The notes beneath the pieces were generated by a model. The model was not told the DNA's origin and searched no databases. It worked only from the letters and a program-made list of their open reading frames with translations. This document shows positions 10,701 to 21,620 of a stretch of DNA of 64,000 nucleotides, piece after piece. This DNA comes from Aquila chrysaetos chrysaetos. Taxonomy: Eukaryota; Chordata; Aves; Accipitriformes; Accipitridae. The position numbers and the translations under genes are program-made. The stretch spans positions 1,302,001 to 1,366,000 of the forward strand of contig NC_044010.1 in assembly GCF_900496995.4 (NCBI RefSeq), written 5' to 3'. Position 1 is the first letter of the stretch. Each line of letters starts with the position of its first letter.

Positions 10701-13700
10701 AAATAATAAATACAAATTATAGTCTCCAACCAGGCAAATGATAGTGAAGAGTGGAGCAGAGGAAAGGAGCGTAGTGAATATGAGGGTACAGGAACTACCA
10801 CACCTGATTCGAAACCAAAGCAAACATTAATGTGATGAAACTAAGAAAACAAGCTAAGACTTGGATTTTGCTGGATTTTTTAAACCATAATGATTTTTAT
10901 TCTTAAGAAAGCAACAAGGAGTTACAGAGTTTTGCAAAATAACAAACACTGTTCAGATAGACTTCACCTTATCTGTGCTCACTCAGTTTTGGGAGTTGGA
11001 GACCCAGCAAGTAATTTCTCCCTCCAACCTGGACTTAACGATACGTGTCAGTGGGTGACCTACCCTTTCACCCCTTAAGAATGATCATCTGCCCCATGTT
11101 ACTGTATTCCACTAATTGGGAATTTCCAGCCCCTTCAAGGAGAAGCCTTTATCCAGAAAGTCTGTTGTTGGCAGCAAATGATGAGCATACAGGAACATCA
11201 AAATTTGTGACTCTCTGTGGTTTTACCATGGCCTCTCAGCTCGTGTTTCAACAATCTGCTGGCTGAATACTCTAACCCAGAACAGAGGCTGTGCCACAGA
11301 GTGAGGTCCACTGCATAAGTTACAATTCAGAACAGAGTCTGCATTTCACTGAGTTCACCAGGCTTATCCAAATATTTTACTTTGTCAGTAGAAACCAAAT
11401 AAAATAAATTAAACTCTCCATTCCCCTTACGTCTCTGCTCTCCTAAACATCACTCTTATCCTCCTAGTGTCTGTTGAATTGAACCGCTTTCTCCTAAACC
11501 ATTTGCAGCTGCATCACCTCTTCAACATCCCACTTCCCTTCATTCCTGTGCCCTTTTACCTTTCTCCACTTGCCTCTCCTCATGACACCCACAATCAGGC
11601 ATGTCTCCTCTATCCAAACCCGTTACCTTTACTGTTTCCCATCTTTCCGCTCTCTTGTCCCGAGCCTTTTTGCCCTGCTCTGACCTCTCTGATGTCCATG
11701 ATGCCATCGTTTCAGTTCCCGTTCTTCCAATGAGAGGAAACACCACAGAACACGTCAGCCTGGAGTGTGCGGAGTATTGCTCTTGCCCTTCGCAAGAGAT
11801 GTGGGCAGCACAAATGGGATCAAAGCCATGAAGGTCCAGAGTGTGGGATCTGGACTGAGAGCAACCTCAATGCTCTGCTGGACTTGGATCCCCTTTTCCA
11901 GTTCAGACCCCACCACAGCAAAAGACCTGTTTTGAAAAACACCAAATGCCCAGTTTTTTCTAATCAAATCCCTCAAGCTGAAATTTAGGAAGAGTTTTTA
12001 CTTTCCGTTGGACAAGTTATGAGCTTAAACTAGGAGCCTAAGGACTTGTTGAACCCAAACCGAAGCCTCTCGCATTTTAAATAAGCCAGCGTTGTGCTCA
12101 CCAAGATAAACAGGGCAGGTGAATTCGGTTCCTTGCAGCTTCCGCCGACTCTGCTAATGAGCAGGACCATCAACATCGAGCTAGCTTGGCATGCATCCTC
12201 TGATTAATTAAACTGCATCCGACACCAGCCCACAGCTGTCCGCTAGTGCTAAATACAAGATAAAGTAAGAAGTGGCTACCAGCCGACATTTACCAGGTAG
12301 GTACGCACCGGTATAAGGGTGATCTCTGCACCCCTGTAGAGCTTTCCCTTTTCCAGCGTCGGGTTAACCAGACTAACCTGAAGATGACTGGATTTTCAGC
12401 TTCCACTGTATATGCTGAATGTTACTTAACCAAATTTACAGTTTACAGCAGTATACCTCTATATTCACAGGGGTGAATTTGTCTCTTCCTCTCTCTGTGA
12501 ATTAACAGCCTGTGTCTCTCCAGTATACCTATAGCAGTACCAGAAGAAAAATGATCCGGTCTCCTAGATGTTGTATGTACACCCCGTCTGATCCCAAGAG
12601 GTAGAGGTTGCGACATTCCTGTCTCCGACCCGCACCCTGACCCACCACATTTGCGAAGGTTGCATCCTCCCCTGTAGTCTGACCTCCTGCACAGGGAAGA
12701 AGCAGGATCAGTGGTAATAAAGCTGGAACTGTAGTCATGCAATCTCCGGGAGGAGAGAGATACAAGAACAAAATCCTCTGGCATCGACAGGAGGAGGCCA
12801 GAAGTGGAATAGCAGCGGTGCTGGTGACACTGGCGCTGAAGGTAAAACGAGCCCAATTCATACCTAACATAAGCCACAATTTCAGGGCAGCTACACCAGT
12901 TTGCAGCAGCTAAGTGGCTGATCAGGTGAGAGATAGTTCACACGTAGAAGTTTTTCATGGTCTCTTATACCAGCCTTGAACACTGACTTACTCTGAGACC
13001 CTATTATTTAACCCTCTTTTTTTTTCCCCTCCCCAAATTATCCATAATTTTGAGTGACTCCATTTTTTAAGTACCCAGCATAGATACTGACACCCAATTT
13101 TTGGACGTGCATTTGCAGCCACTGTGGTCTGCAGCTACAGTTGGGTGCTCAGCATCTTTCAAGATCAGGTACATGATATGTGAAGGATGAGGCCCTGATG
13201 TAGAGACCAGTCTAGGAAGTCTGGCTGTATGTTCTCTCCTCTGTCAACTTCCCTGTGTAAAACAGAGTGATAATATTGGGCGACTAATTTTATATGGGAT
13301 GTTTTGAGGACAGGTGAGTTTTTGTAAGCAACTTTAAAGGATGGCCCGTTTGTTTTTGCACAGCGGCTTAAGCCACAGAGTGAAGGATCAGAGCACGCAG
13401 CTTTAACTGCTCCTGGCCCAGCTTAGGTTCCCCGTGTTCATTTGCTTCAGTTTCCTCTGCATAAAACTGGGATGCTACTTGTTGTGTTTTCCACAGGATA
13501 CCGGCGCAGACAAGTTTATTCTCATGTGTAAAGCACTATGAGACTTCCCAGAAAGGATCTCTAGGGACAGAAAACAGAATAGCATTAAAAAATAAATAAA
13601 TCTGTAACTGCTGCTACTCCTGCTCCTGGGACAAGTCCACTGTCCGCTCAACTCAGATGATACGCTCCTGAGGGTGCGTGTCTGGAGAAGAAAAACATCC

Positions 13701-14281
13701 TCGTATGGTTATAAATCTCACAGGGACCACTTAAACCGCAAGTGTAGATGAGGACGAGCTGCACTCAGCATGGTTTCGGCCACCATGCAATTCATGCCTT
13801 CGATTACCAAGCGCTCAGCTCAGGTTCATCAGCAACCTTTATCGGTAGGAGAGGGCTCCTTCTTGCATAGCCTGCCTCAGCCCAGATCTGTACCGAGACC
13901 GGGGATGGCAAGTTCGGCGTGCGTCCATCAACCTGGGACAGTTTTCACCTGCAGCCGTCCCAGCTCCTGGCGAGGTTCTCCTGCCTGAGACGGTGAGATG
14001 AAAGCCAGACCTCGTGTCCTGAGCTCACACTTCTGGCGATGAGCTTAAAGAAGAAAGGGGTGTGAGTCAGCACCGCTGTGGCTGTGCAGCGGCTCTAAGT
14101 TGTCGAATCGGTTTATGGCCATTTCAGAGGAATCCCACCACCACCACCACAACTATGGCATTTCTAACTAGCGCCTCTGAAGTGGGTTTAAGTAGTGTAA
14201 TAAGACAGACGCTGTTGGTAACACGCCCGCTTTCTCTCATCTGTTGCCTCAACAAGCACATTCTGGTTTTAAATTAGTGTA
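10701..14281. other. Intergenic, no gene recognised
   Basis: Several short open frames occur, but none resembles a known family. A pyrimidine-rich patch (11,420-11,720) and A/T-rich stretches are present. The minus strand around 12,480-12,738 has a short leader-like peptide (see rejected items). Nothing else is supported. Confidence 0.4.
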
Positions 14282-14287
14282 TTTATT
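14282..14287 (-). terminator. Candidate poly(A) signal for FBXO40
   Basis: AATAAA on the minus strand, about 1.0 kb past the FBXO40 stop codon. The interval is A/T-rich and gene-free, as expected of a 3' UTR. Use is inferred. Confidence 0.4.
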
Positions 14288-15300
14288 AAAAATTAAACCA
14301 AATCCTAATCACTCTTCTGCCCTGTAAAAAAAAGAAAAAATTCTTATACTCCAGCCCATTTAACTGAAGCAAACATTATCCATACTGTTACTGAACGGGT
14401 TGCCGAATGCCTTTTCTTTTACAGAAAAGAATAATATTTCTTTGACATACTGTTTATGGTTGCTTACAATTACAATTTGCAATTTACAGCTGCAAAACTG
14501 AGTAGGTAAGGCATTCTAAAAATGACTTCAAATATCTTTGATGGCTTTAATGGATTTTTAAATAAAACAGAGAAAGTTATTAACTGAAAAATATAAAAAG
14601 TCATTTGAGCCCCTAAAACTCTTTGCTACTTGGTGATTTCTAGCAAAGAGCAAGTTTGTTTGCTTTGGTTTGGTTTGAATGCTCCCACAAGCTCAGCTTT
14701 AGGCTTGCGCTCAACTAGCCATGCTTGCCTGAATCGGGGTCCTAAACGATGGTCTGTGGCTGTGCAGTGAATTCCTGACTCCTCACTGGAGTTCTAATTA
14801 ATTCACTTAATTTTGGGTGTTCCTTTTCTTTTGCCCATGCCTCAGAACAGATTAGCAGTCCCTAGGTCTGCCAGGCAGGAGGGCATCTACCTGTGCTCCT
14901 AGAACCTGGCTTTCCACCCAAAACTAAGGTGTTTCAGACCTAGTCGAGGTAGGTACATTAGCTGCTCTTCCAGGGACATGGTACAGGACCGGCAGCCTAC
15001 CTTCAAGGTTGCAAAGATGCTTTTTTCAAACAAGATCCTTATTGCTTTCTTCGGGATGCTGTATTAAGCAGGGAACAGAAACATAATCAGAAAGCATGTG
15101 ATATCAGTGAGCAGTGAAAGAAGTTTTAACAATTAAATTAATGCAGGAAAAAAAAGATGCAGGGTGTTTCAAATACAGCTGGGGAGAAGCCAGTTTTGTA
15201 CGTTCAAAGGAGAGTTGGAAGCAACAATCTTTACACCCGAATCCCCAAATCTTCTTTTCAAGGGCCCTGAAAGGAGCATGGTAGAGGGGAAGCAGGTTGT

Positions 15301-15498
15301 TCAGACTCTGCGCTTGAAAGTAGAAACCAAAGTCTTTTGAGTCTGCTCTCGAGATTCGGACATGCCTGTCAGCAGCACAGGGTCCGTCTTGTGCTCCACT
15401 TGGTAGAAGGGACAATTCTTCAGGTGCTCCGACATGCACGCGACGTCGTTGCGCTGCCATTTGTGAACTCTGGAGAACAGGCTGCTGAACTGCCAGAT
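15301..15498 (-). CDS. FBXO40: FBXO40 terminal coding exon
   Basis: The acceptor is TTCCTGTATTAG. The exon opens IWQFSSLFSRVHKWQ, continues SEHLKNCPF and VEHKTDPVLL, and ends STFKRRV then TGA at 15301-15303. The human end is IWQFSSLFS...MSEHLKSCPF...VEHKTDPILL...STFRIR plus a few residues, so this version is slightly shorter. The frame is phase 0 to the upstream exon. Confidence 0.93.
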   Translation of the reverse strand: MWQFSSLFSRVHKWQRNDVACMSEHLKNCPFYQVEHKTDPVLLTGMSESREQTQKTLVSTFKRRV

Positions 15499-18400
15499 CT
15501 AATACAGGAAAGGGCAGAGAAATTGAGGAGAGAAAACGGGAATGTTGGTAAAAACAGAAGAGGATTTTAAAAATCTGTATGTTCTTATAGTGGGTGTGCA
15601 TTATTCGTACTAGACAGGTTAATGAACATCTGACTGTGCAGGGTTGGCATAACAAGCAAAAATGGGGTCTGTATTGTTATCTATCTCGTACTTGCTGGTT
15701 TTGCTGCTTTAGTCACCATCTGCCATTTTTAACGGGAAAGTATCCTTCTGCAGGTTTTGGTGCCAATCCAGTGCAGGGCATGAGGAAATCCTGGACACCT
15801 GACCACCGCACCTCTGCAGAAAACTCCGTCCCAGGTACAATGTGATCCAAGATGTTTATAAAGCAAAGTGACTACAGCGTGCTTGTGTGATACGTATCTC
15901 AAAGAACCCTGAGTTCATAAAGACCTTCCAAAGCATCCATCAGCAACTTCAAAGTAATTAACATTACAACACTGTTGTTATTCACCCCACCCCAGAACAA
16001 GCCTGGGAAATCTAAGGTTAAAGTTATTGCTAGAGGACATACAAGCTTGTGAAAAATAGAAATGTGCAGTTAAATTTTCTGATCCCGTTTGCAGTGATAC
16101 CATGTACCATTTAGTGGTATACTAGCATGTAGTGATAAGACTGTGATTAAGTCACTTTAACATTTGCTGTAAATGAATTTTTAAGTCATAGTAGATTTCT
16201 TCTCCCCAAAAATGTTACTTCCTGCGGAAGAAGGACACTATGTGGGTGTGCTACGCTTAAGATTACCTGACCCTGTCCTAGTCCTAAGTAATGGTAGCTA
16301 TCATACACAATAGTCAGGAAATTCAGACTAATTACAAACAGAATGTTTTCAAGCAGAAGCTGTGCACTAGAAACAAGATTCCTGTGGGGTCAGTACAGAC
16401 AGCTAACATGAAAAGGGTTAGACAGCCCTTAAATTCAATACTGCTGGTTTGAAATTGCTCTACAGTAACTGAAGTTAATTGCTATATGAATGCTTAGCTG
16501 GAATTTCTTCCTTTTACTGAAGGAAGCCACATCCTCCAGTAAATTATTTCAGTGGCTAATTCCTGTTTTGGATTGGGCTAATTCGACTTGCAGCCACCAA
16601 ACTTTGTTACACAGATTTTGAATTCACCACGCTTCATGTCTACTCTTAATAAAGAGTACTTTCTCTTAATAAAGAGTCATAAACTGCTAAGCTTCCATTT
16701 GCTAAGAATCAATAGGTGGGAATCTTCAGGTGTCTGCCTGAAAGCCAGGTCCTTAGATCATTTCTGGGAGTCTTCCCTGGATCTCTAAATTATTTGTTCC
16801 TAGATCTCTGTCTTGTCTGCTTGGTCATGCTCGAGTCTCCCATGTTATTCTTTCAGTTTGATGTTAGAGCAGCTGCAAGGCTGTCAGCTAGAAAAAAAAC
16901 AACCTGTAATAACTATTGTTCAACTAGGACTTAGACTGAGCTGTATTTACATATTTCTTTCAGGCTACCTAAACAGCCAATAAGGGTGGTAATTTTCCAG
17001 CACAAACAGTGGGAGACCAGCTTTGCAGAAGAAGGCTTCCTATCCCCATGCTGCTCCCTCAGGTGCTCACAACCCAACGAACCGCTCGTGGCAATCCTGT
17101 GAACTACTAACCATGAAAGCCCTCGGGGGCTGATGCGAATGCCTGAGCTTCTCTCACAGCCACGTCTCCTTGTTCTTTACCCTTTTGGCGTTCTAAAGCA
17201 TGTTTTAGTTTTGACATACTCTAGACCAGCTTGTAAAGAACAATAAAAAAAAAGTATGCACTTCAAATTCTTCAAAAATCCATGTGTAACCCTTAAATAT
17301 CAGGAATTCTCAGTTCCCAGTGCCTAAAAATGGTGCACATGCAAACAGGTTACCCAAGACAAGCTTGGGTGAGGATGTTCAGCTAGTTAGGAGATGTCCA
17401 TTTACACCTTCCTACCTTTGCTAGATGTACTGCATTTTACAGCCCTGACCCCTGACAACTGTGGTGCACAGTCACAACCTCACGATCCTTCCCCACATCT
17501 GCATGCTTACGTGCAGCATCCCTTGCTATGCTTGTGTTTTATCTGGAGAGAACCCACGGCTATCTTTTTCCCAGTGTCAGTCACTTGCCTTTTTGCGAGC
17601 TTTCCACGAAGCACCACCATGGGAATACCTTCTTTTCTCCCAGACCAGCAGGACCATTCCCTTCTCTTGAAGAAGAGTGGCACAGATGTCCCTCATCAGC
17701 ACTGACACTTGCGACAGCTGAGATAAACTGAAGCTGTCCAGGAACCCCGCAATGTACTTGAGCACTTCCACTGGGAGGCTGCTCAGCAAGTCCTTATTTC
17801 TCCCTTGATTAGCCACTGTGGAATTGCACTTCCCTGATTCGGCAAGGAGGGTGTCCACCTCTGGCTTAATAGCAAATGTCTTGAGAGGCTTGCTGTATAT
17901 AACCTTGGCCTTAAGTCCATCAGGGCGGAAGGGATTTTGAACAAAAGTACATCCCAAGTAGGCCAGTGGGCAGCGACGCTGGAACCATCCATCCAGACAT
18001 GACTGGATATCAGCGTGCACATTCTTGAAGTGGGACGGGAACTCGTCCCTCCTGAAGAAATGACTGCAAGTGAATGTGAAAGCTGAACTGCTTTTGTTGT
18101 GTCTTCTGGTTACGCATTCAGTGTAGAGCTCCATGTGGAGTTCTGGTGGGCTTTTTTCATCCAGAATATCTGCTAGGACAGCACTGGAGGAGAAGGGCTC
18201 CAGAGGAAAGCTGTATGTCTGTGTTGCAAAATCCATAAAGAGTCCATCGATACCTCTTGCTTCGGAGATCTCATGGCCTTTCAGCTCTTTTTCCAGTGCA
18301 CACAGCAGTGTGGCTTTAACTATATTTGCCTTAGGTAGTTCTTCTAGGTTTAATCCCAATTCTGAGGTATCCACTGACTTGTCTGAAGTTGGCATCTTGT

Positions 18401-19484
18401 GGCCCAGTGCATCTCCTAGTCGTGCTCTTTTGCCACAGTAACTAACTGGCACTTTGAAGGTGTAGACAGTCTTCACCTCCTGAGCTTCCAAGTTCCCGTA
18501 GACAAAATCTTTTTCTTTGGGAGTGCAAGCAGCTAGCTGGCCAAAGCGGATGAGCATTCCCCCGTGATGTACCAGATACATGTTGTAATCACCTACACCA
18601 ACTTCCTTCTTCAGCCTCTCCAGGACCCCTTCTTGCCAGGGAGCCAGTCCTGTCATTTCTGTATTTGGTGTTACTTGTTCGGGCTTTTGGTCCTTTGCCT
18701 CTTCTGCACTGTCAGGTACTTCCTTTGCCTTCTCTGTGGAGCTGGCAGTGTGAGGGGCTGACGCTCTTTTCTTGGAAGCCTCTGTCTTCTGTCCTGTGCT
18801 GGCTGCTGAGCCCGTTACCTTGCAAGCCAGGAGCTCTTTGCTGAAAATGTTCTCCCAGGTTTTGTAACTCCCCAGATCCATTCCCTCTTTGTCCTTTGCC
18901 AAATCTTCACGCTCACGTTGGCTGAGCTCGGACAACTGGTCGTCGCCCTCTTGGGAACCACAGGCTACTCCTCCCACAGCACCTTCTTCCCCATCCATGG
19001 CTTCGTCCATCAGCTCTTCCACTTCATCCTTTTTCCTCCACTCTGGAAACAATTCGGCTATTTTCAAAGCCCTGAAAAGGATCTTCTGGTCTCTGAGCGC
19101 CAAGGCTGTGTCCAGACACTCTTCGTTCAAGGTCTCCTTCATAATGTTCTTGTGGAGGGTTGTGTCCGAATCCACGTTTGGCCATCGATTCCACTCCATC
19201 GAGCAGCAGACAACACTGGCTGGACAGACCTGGAGGTGCTTCGCCAGCTTAAAGCGGGCCATGGAAAAAGGGCAGCCATAGGCTGAGTTGAGGCAGGAGA
19301 CCTGCTCTAAGGGACAGAGCAATTGGTGCTCCTCCTCCTTGCACATGTGGAAGGCGGCCCCGCAGCGAAGGCGGCAGCTGATCACCATGCAGGAGATGGA
19401 GGGCTCAGTCGGTGCGCGGCAGTGCCGGTTGAAACATCTCTCGCAGTGCCTGTGCTGCCCAGGGGAAGCTTTCTGAGCCCGGCG
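15301..19484 (-). CDS. FBXO40: FBXO40, F-box only protein 40
   Basis: FBXO40 is the substrate receptor of a muscle-restricted SCF (SKP1-CUL1) ubiquitin ligase, known for targeting IRS1 after IGF1 signalling. Two exons (17589-19484 and 15301-15498) encode about 697 residues, against 709 in human; only a few N-terminal residues are missing. Order: a Cys/His-rich TRAF-type zinc-finger region at the N terminus (HRHCERCFNRHC, CRLRCGAAFHMC, HQLLCPLEQVSC, VCPASVVCC); a variable acidic and Ser/Thr-rich linker; a conserved central block (TGLAPWQEGVLERLK, VKTVYTFKVPVSYCGKRARL, GLFMDFATQTY); a second Cys-rich segment (FTFTCSHFFRRDEF); and a C-terminal F-box (LSSLPVEVLKYIAGFLDSFS). The paralogue FBXO30 is less likely, because central and C-terminal motifs match FBXO40. 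It lies in the same orientation as the TAPBPL-like gene and divergent from KPNA1. The intron uses a GC donor. Confidence 0.95.
15499..17588 (-). other. FBXO40: FBXO40 GC-AG intron
   Basis: On the minus strand the upstream exon ends AAAAAG and the intron begins GCAAGT, giving AG|GCAAGT, the strong consensus of GC-AG introns. The acceptor is TATTAG|ATC. Joining here gives ...KARKK-IWQFSS in frame with the vertebrate protein. A nearby GT (AAGGCAA|GTGACT) would break the frame. At 16642-16677 are two near-identical copies of the hairpin-capable ACTCTTAATAAAGAGT. Confidence 0.85.
17589..19484 (-). CDS. FBXO40: FBXO40 main coding exon
   Basis: This 632-codon exon starts at acceptor TTTGCTACACACAG|CGC (RRAQKASPGQHRHC) and ends at the GC donor. 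The open frame can be read back to an ATG at 19511 (MSSCLCYTQ), but those nine codons coincide with the pyrimidine tract and acceptor. The true start is therefore probably on an upstream exon, as in mammals, whose proteins begin MGKARRSPPG. It holds the zinc-finger region, the linker, the central domain and the F-box. Confidence 0.93.
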
Positions 19485-21434
19485 CTGTGTGTAGCAAAGA
19501 CAAGAAGACAAGAGTTATTGCTCGAAGGAGCAAGGACGGCCACAGACCCTCCGTGCCCGTGCTTGGTTTCTATGTGTTAGGCGCTCACATGCACTCCTAG
19601 TGGGAATAAGGCTGTGGGCAAATGACTGGCAGCTCCATGTAGTCGTGTATCAGCACTGATCCCCACGATACAGCGTGGTCGGATAGCAGCACGGATGCAG
19701 ATGAGGTCCTTACTCGTTAGCCCAGCAGAGGCAGCCAGGGTTTGGGAGCAAGCTGTTTTCTGTCCCAATATTTACACTGGGTCTATCTATACCAAGCTGC
19801 TGAAATCAAGACTGCCAGAGGCACAGTGAAGGAGCTTCCCACTTCCTCAATGCTTTTTGAGTAGGAAAGATGATGTTTCTTTTTCCTCCCTGGAAAAATG
19901 AGCTGGTTGTTTGGCCTACGTGCCTCGTCATCCCCCCCATAAAGACATGAATGTTGCACAAATGAACCTCCCTTTGCTCTACACCAGCAAGGCTGAGAGT
20001 GAGGGTTATCTTCATGATCCCAGTTCCCAGTCTGGAAAACAGCCTGGGTAAAAGCTAATTTGCCTGGCCTTCTTTGCTCTGCTTTTCTGATTTACCCTTA
20101 GACTCCTAGATGATGCCTGTGTGTTGTGGAACAGAGACTGCGGGGGACTTTCCTTCAGGCAGGTTATTTGCTGCATTTACTTTCAGGTGTCAAAACCTGG
20201 AATAAGGCGATGCCTCGGTCTGCGTTTTGGAGACAAGCTCCAGAGTGCAGTGGGGGCTTGCTGCAAGGTTATACTCACGCAGTTAAATCCATTTTCTTTT
20301 ACTTTTTTTTGTACAAACTGCCTTTCACCTTTCTTCCCTGTGCTGTCACCAGTGAATGCCGAGTAGGTAGGAAGGAGGAGAAGAGGGCAGGTATGGTTCA
20401 TCTCCTGCTCTGCTCAGCACCACGGTGTGCAGTTAGGGCAGAAGGGGAGCGATGAAGGTCTAACCTCAACAGAGCTTTTCCCTTCCTCTGACGGTGCAGG
20501 GGAGAAGTCAGCCTGAGCATGCCTTTTACAGGGTGTCTCTTTGAGAAAGAATCCATTTTTCTTCCTTTGGGATTTGTCTTAGAGCATGATCCTACAAAAA
20601 CTGGTCACCACTGCTCTACTGTTTCAGTTCACCCTATGTACTTCTGACAGGTCAGTGTCAAACACTGCCCGGAACTGAATAGCAATAGTGATCCTGAGCT
20701 GATCATCTTTTAGATTCAGCTTATGAAGGTGTTAGTGACACCACAAAGGGCCATAAAATACAGAAAGAGGTCCCAGGCAACGAGTAATGAACACCACCAG
20801 TCTCCGTTTCATAAATTCAGCTGCCACCAGGCAGCTCCATGAATTGAACGTTTTGCAACTGCCAGACTGGATTAAAAGAACAAGTTGAGGTTGCCAAACC
20901 AAATGTTTCAGAAATTTCAACCAGCTTTATTACACGAACAGATTATATGTTTTCTTAAGGAAGACTGCATTTCCGTTCTCACGCTTCCATATTAATGTGG
21001 TTTCAAAATACATGTAATTTTTTCCTCTCCTCCCCTTAAAAACCTTTGATATAAAAAGGACATACAATTTTCCTGAGGTCCAACAACAAAAAGCAGAAGT
21101 ACAAGAACATGATGTATGAATATCCTTATAAAAAAAGTTATCGCTACCAGATTACTAGCTTTGTGTCACAATGAACCACTGGCTTTGGTTTCATTATTGT
21201 GTCTTTCATTCTTTCCCGGTAAGTCAATTAAATGAGTTTAATGTAAAAATAATGCACTTATGAGGCCTGCTTCCAAAAGTTCTCAGTTGCCCTTGCTCAT
21301 AATATCTCTACCCTTGCAATAATTCCCGGCAATAGCTGTTAACCCTTCCTAAAAATGGGAAAACAAAGGCACAGAGTCCGACAGCAAGTAAATGGAGGTG
21401 GTGATTAGCATGAGGCATGCCTTCTTTTGTAAAA

Positions 21435-21620
21435 AATCTAAGAACGTAAGAAATAACATTCTGGGTCACACCAGTGGTCCACCCAACCCAGCAGTCTTCT
21501 TCACCAATGTCCCTAAGAGATGCTGTTTAGGGGGAACATGTAGGACCTCCTGTGGTCCTTTCCCCTCATACACGGTTGTTGGATTAGAGAACTAGAGGCT
21601 GCTCAGTCACTACTCGGAGC
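21435..21620 (-). mobile_element. Ancient CR1-like LINE fragment
   Basis: The plus strand has AAGAACGTAAGAAATAACAT, then TCTGGGTCACACCAGTGGTC and CACCCAACCCAGCAGTCTTC. This resembles a CR1-class tail known across turtles, crocodilians and birds (GAACATAAGAA...GGGTCAGACCAATGGTCCATC...AGCCCAGTATCC). It is highly diverged. Boundaries and subfamily are approximate. Confidence 0.5.

Noticed and set aside
12480-12738. Minus-strand leader-like peptide (MTTVPALLPLILLLPCAGG) as exon 1 of the TAPBPL-like gene
   Set aside because: The hydrophobic stretch and a possible phase 1 donor (GCAGGAG|GTCAGA) fit, but the donor is weak, the distance is nearly 7 kb and the intervening N-domain exon was not found. 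Left unassigned.
18889-19286. Plus-strand frames over FBXO40
   Set aside because: They are antisense shadows of a strongly conserved minus-strand exon.
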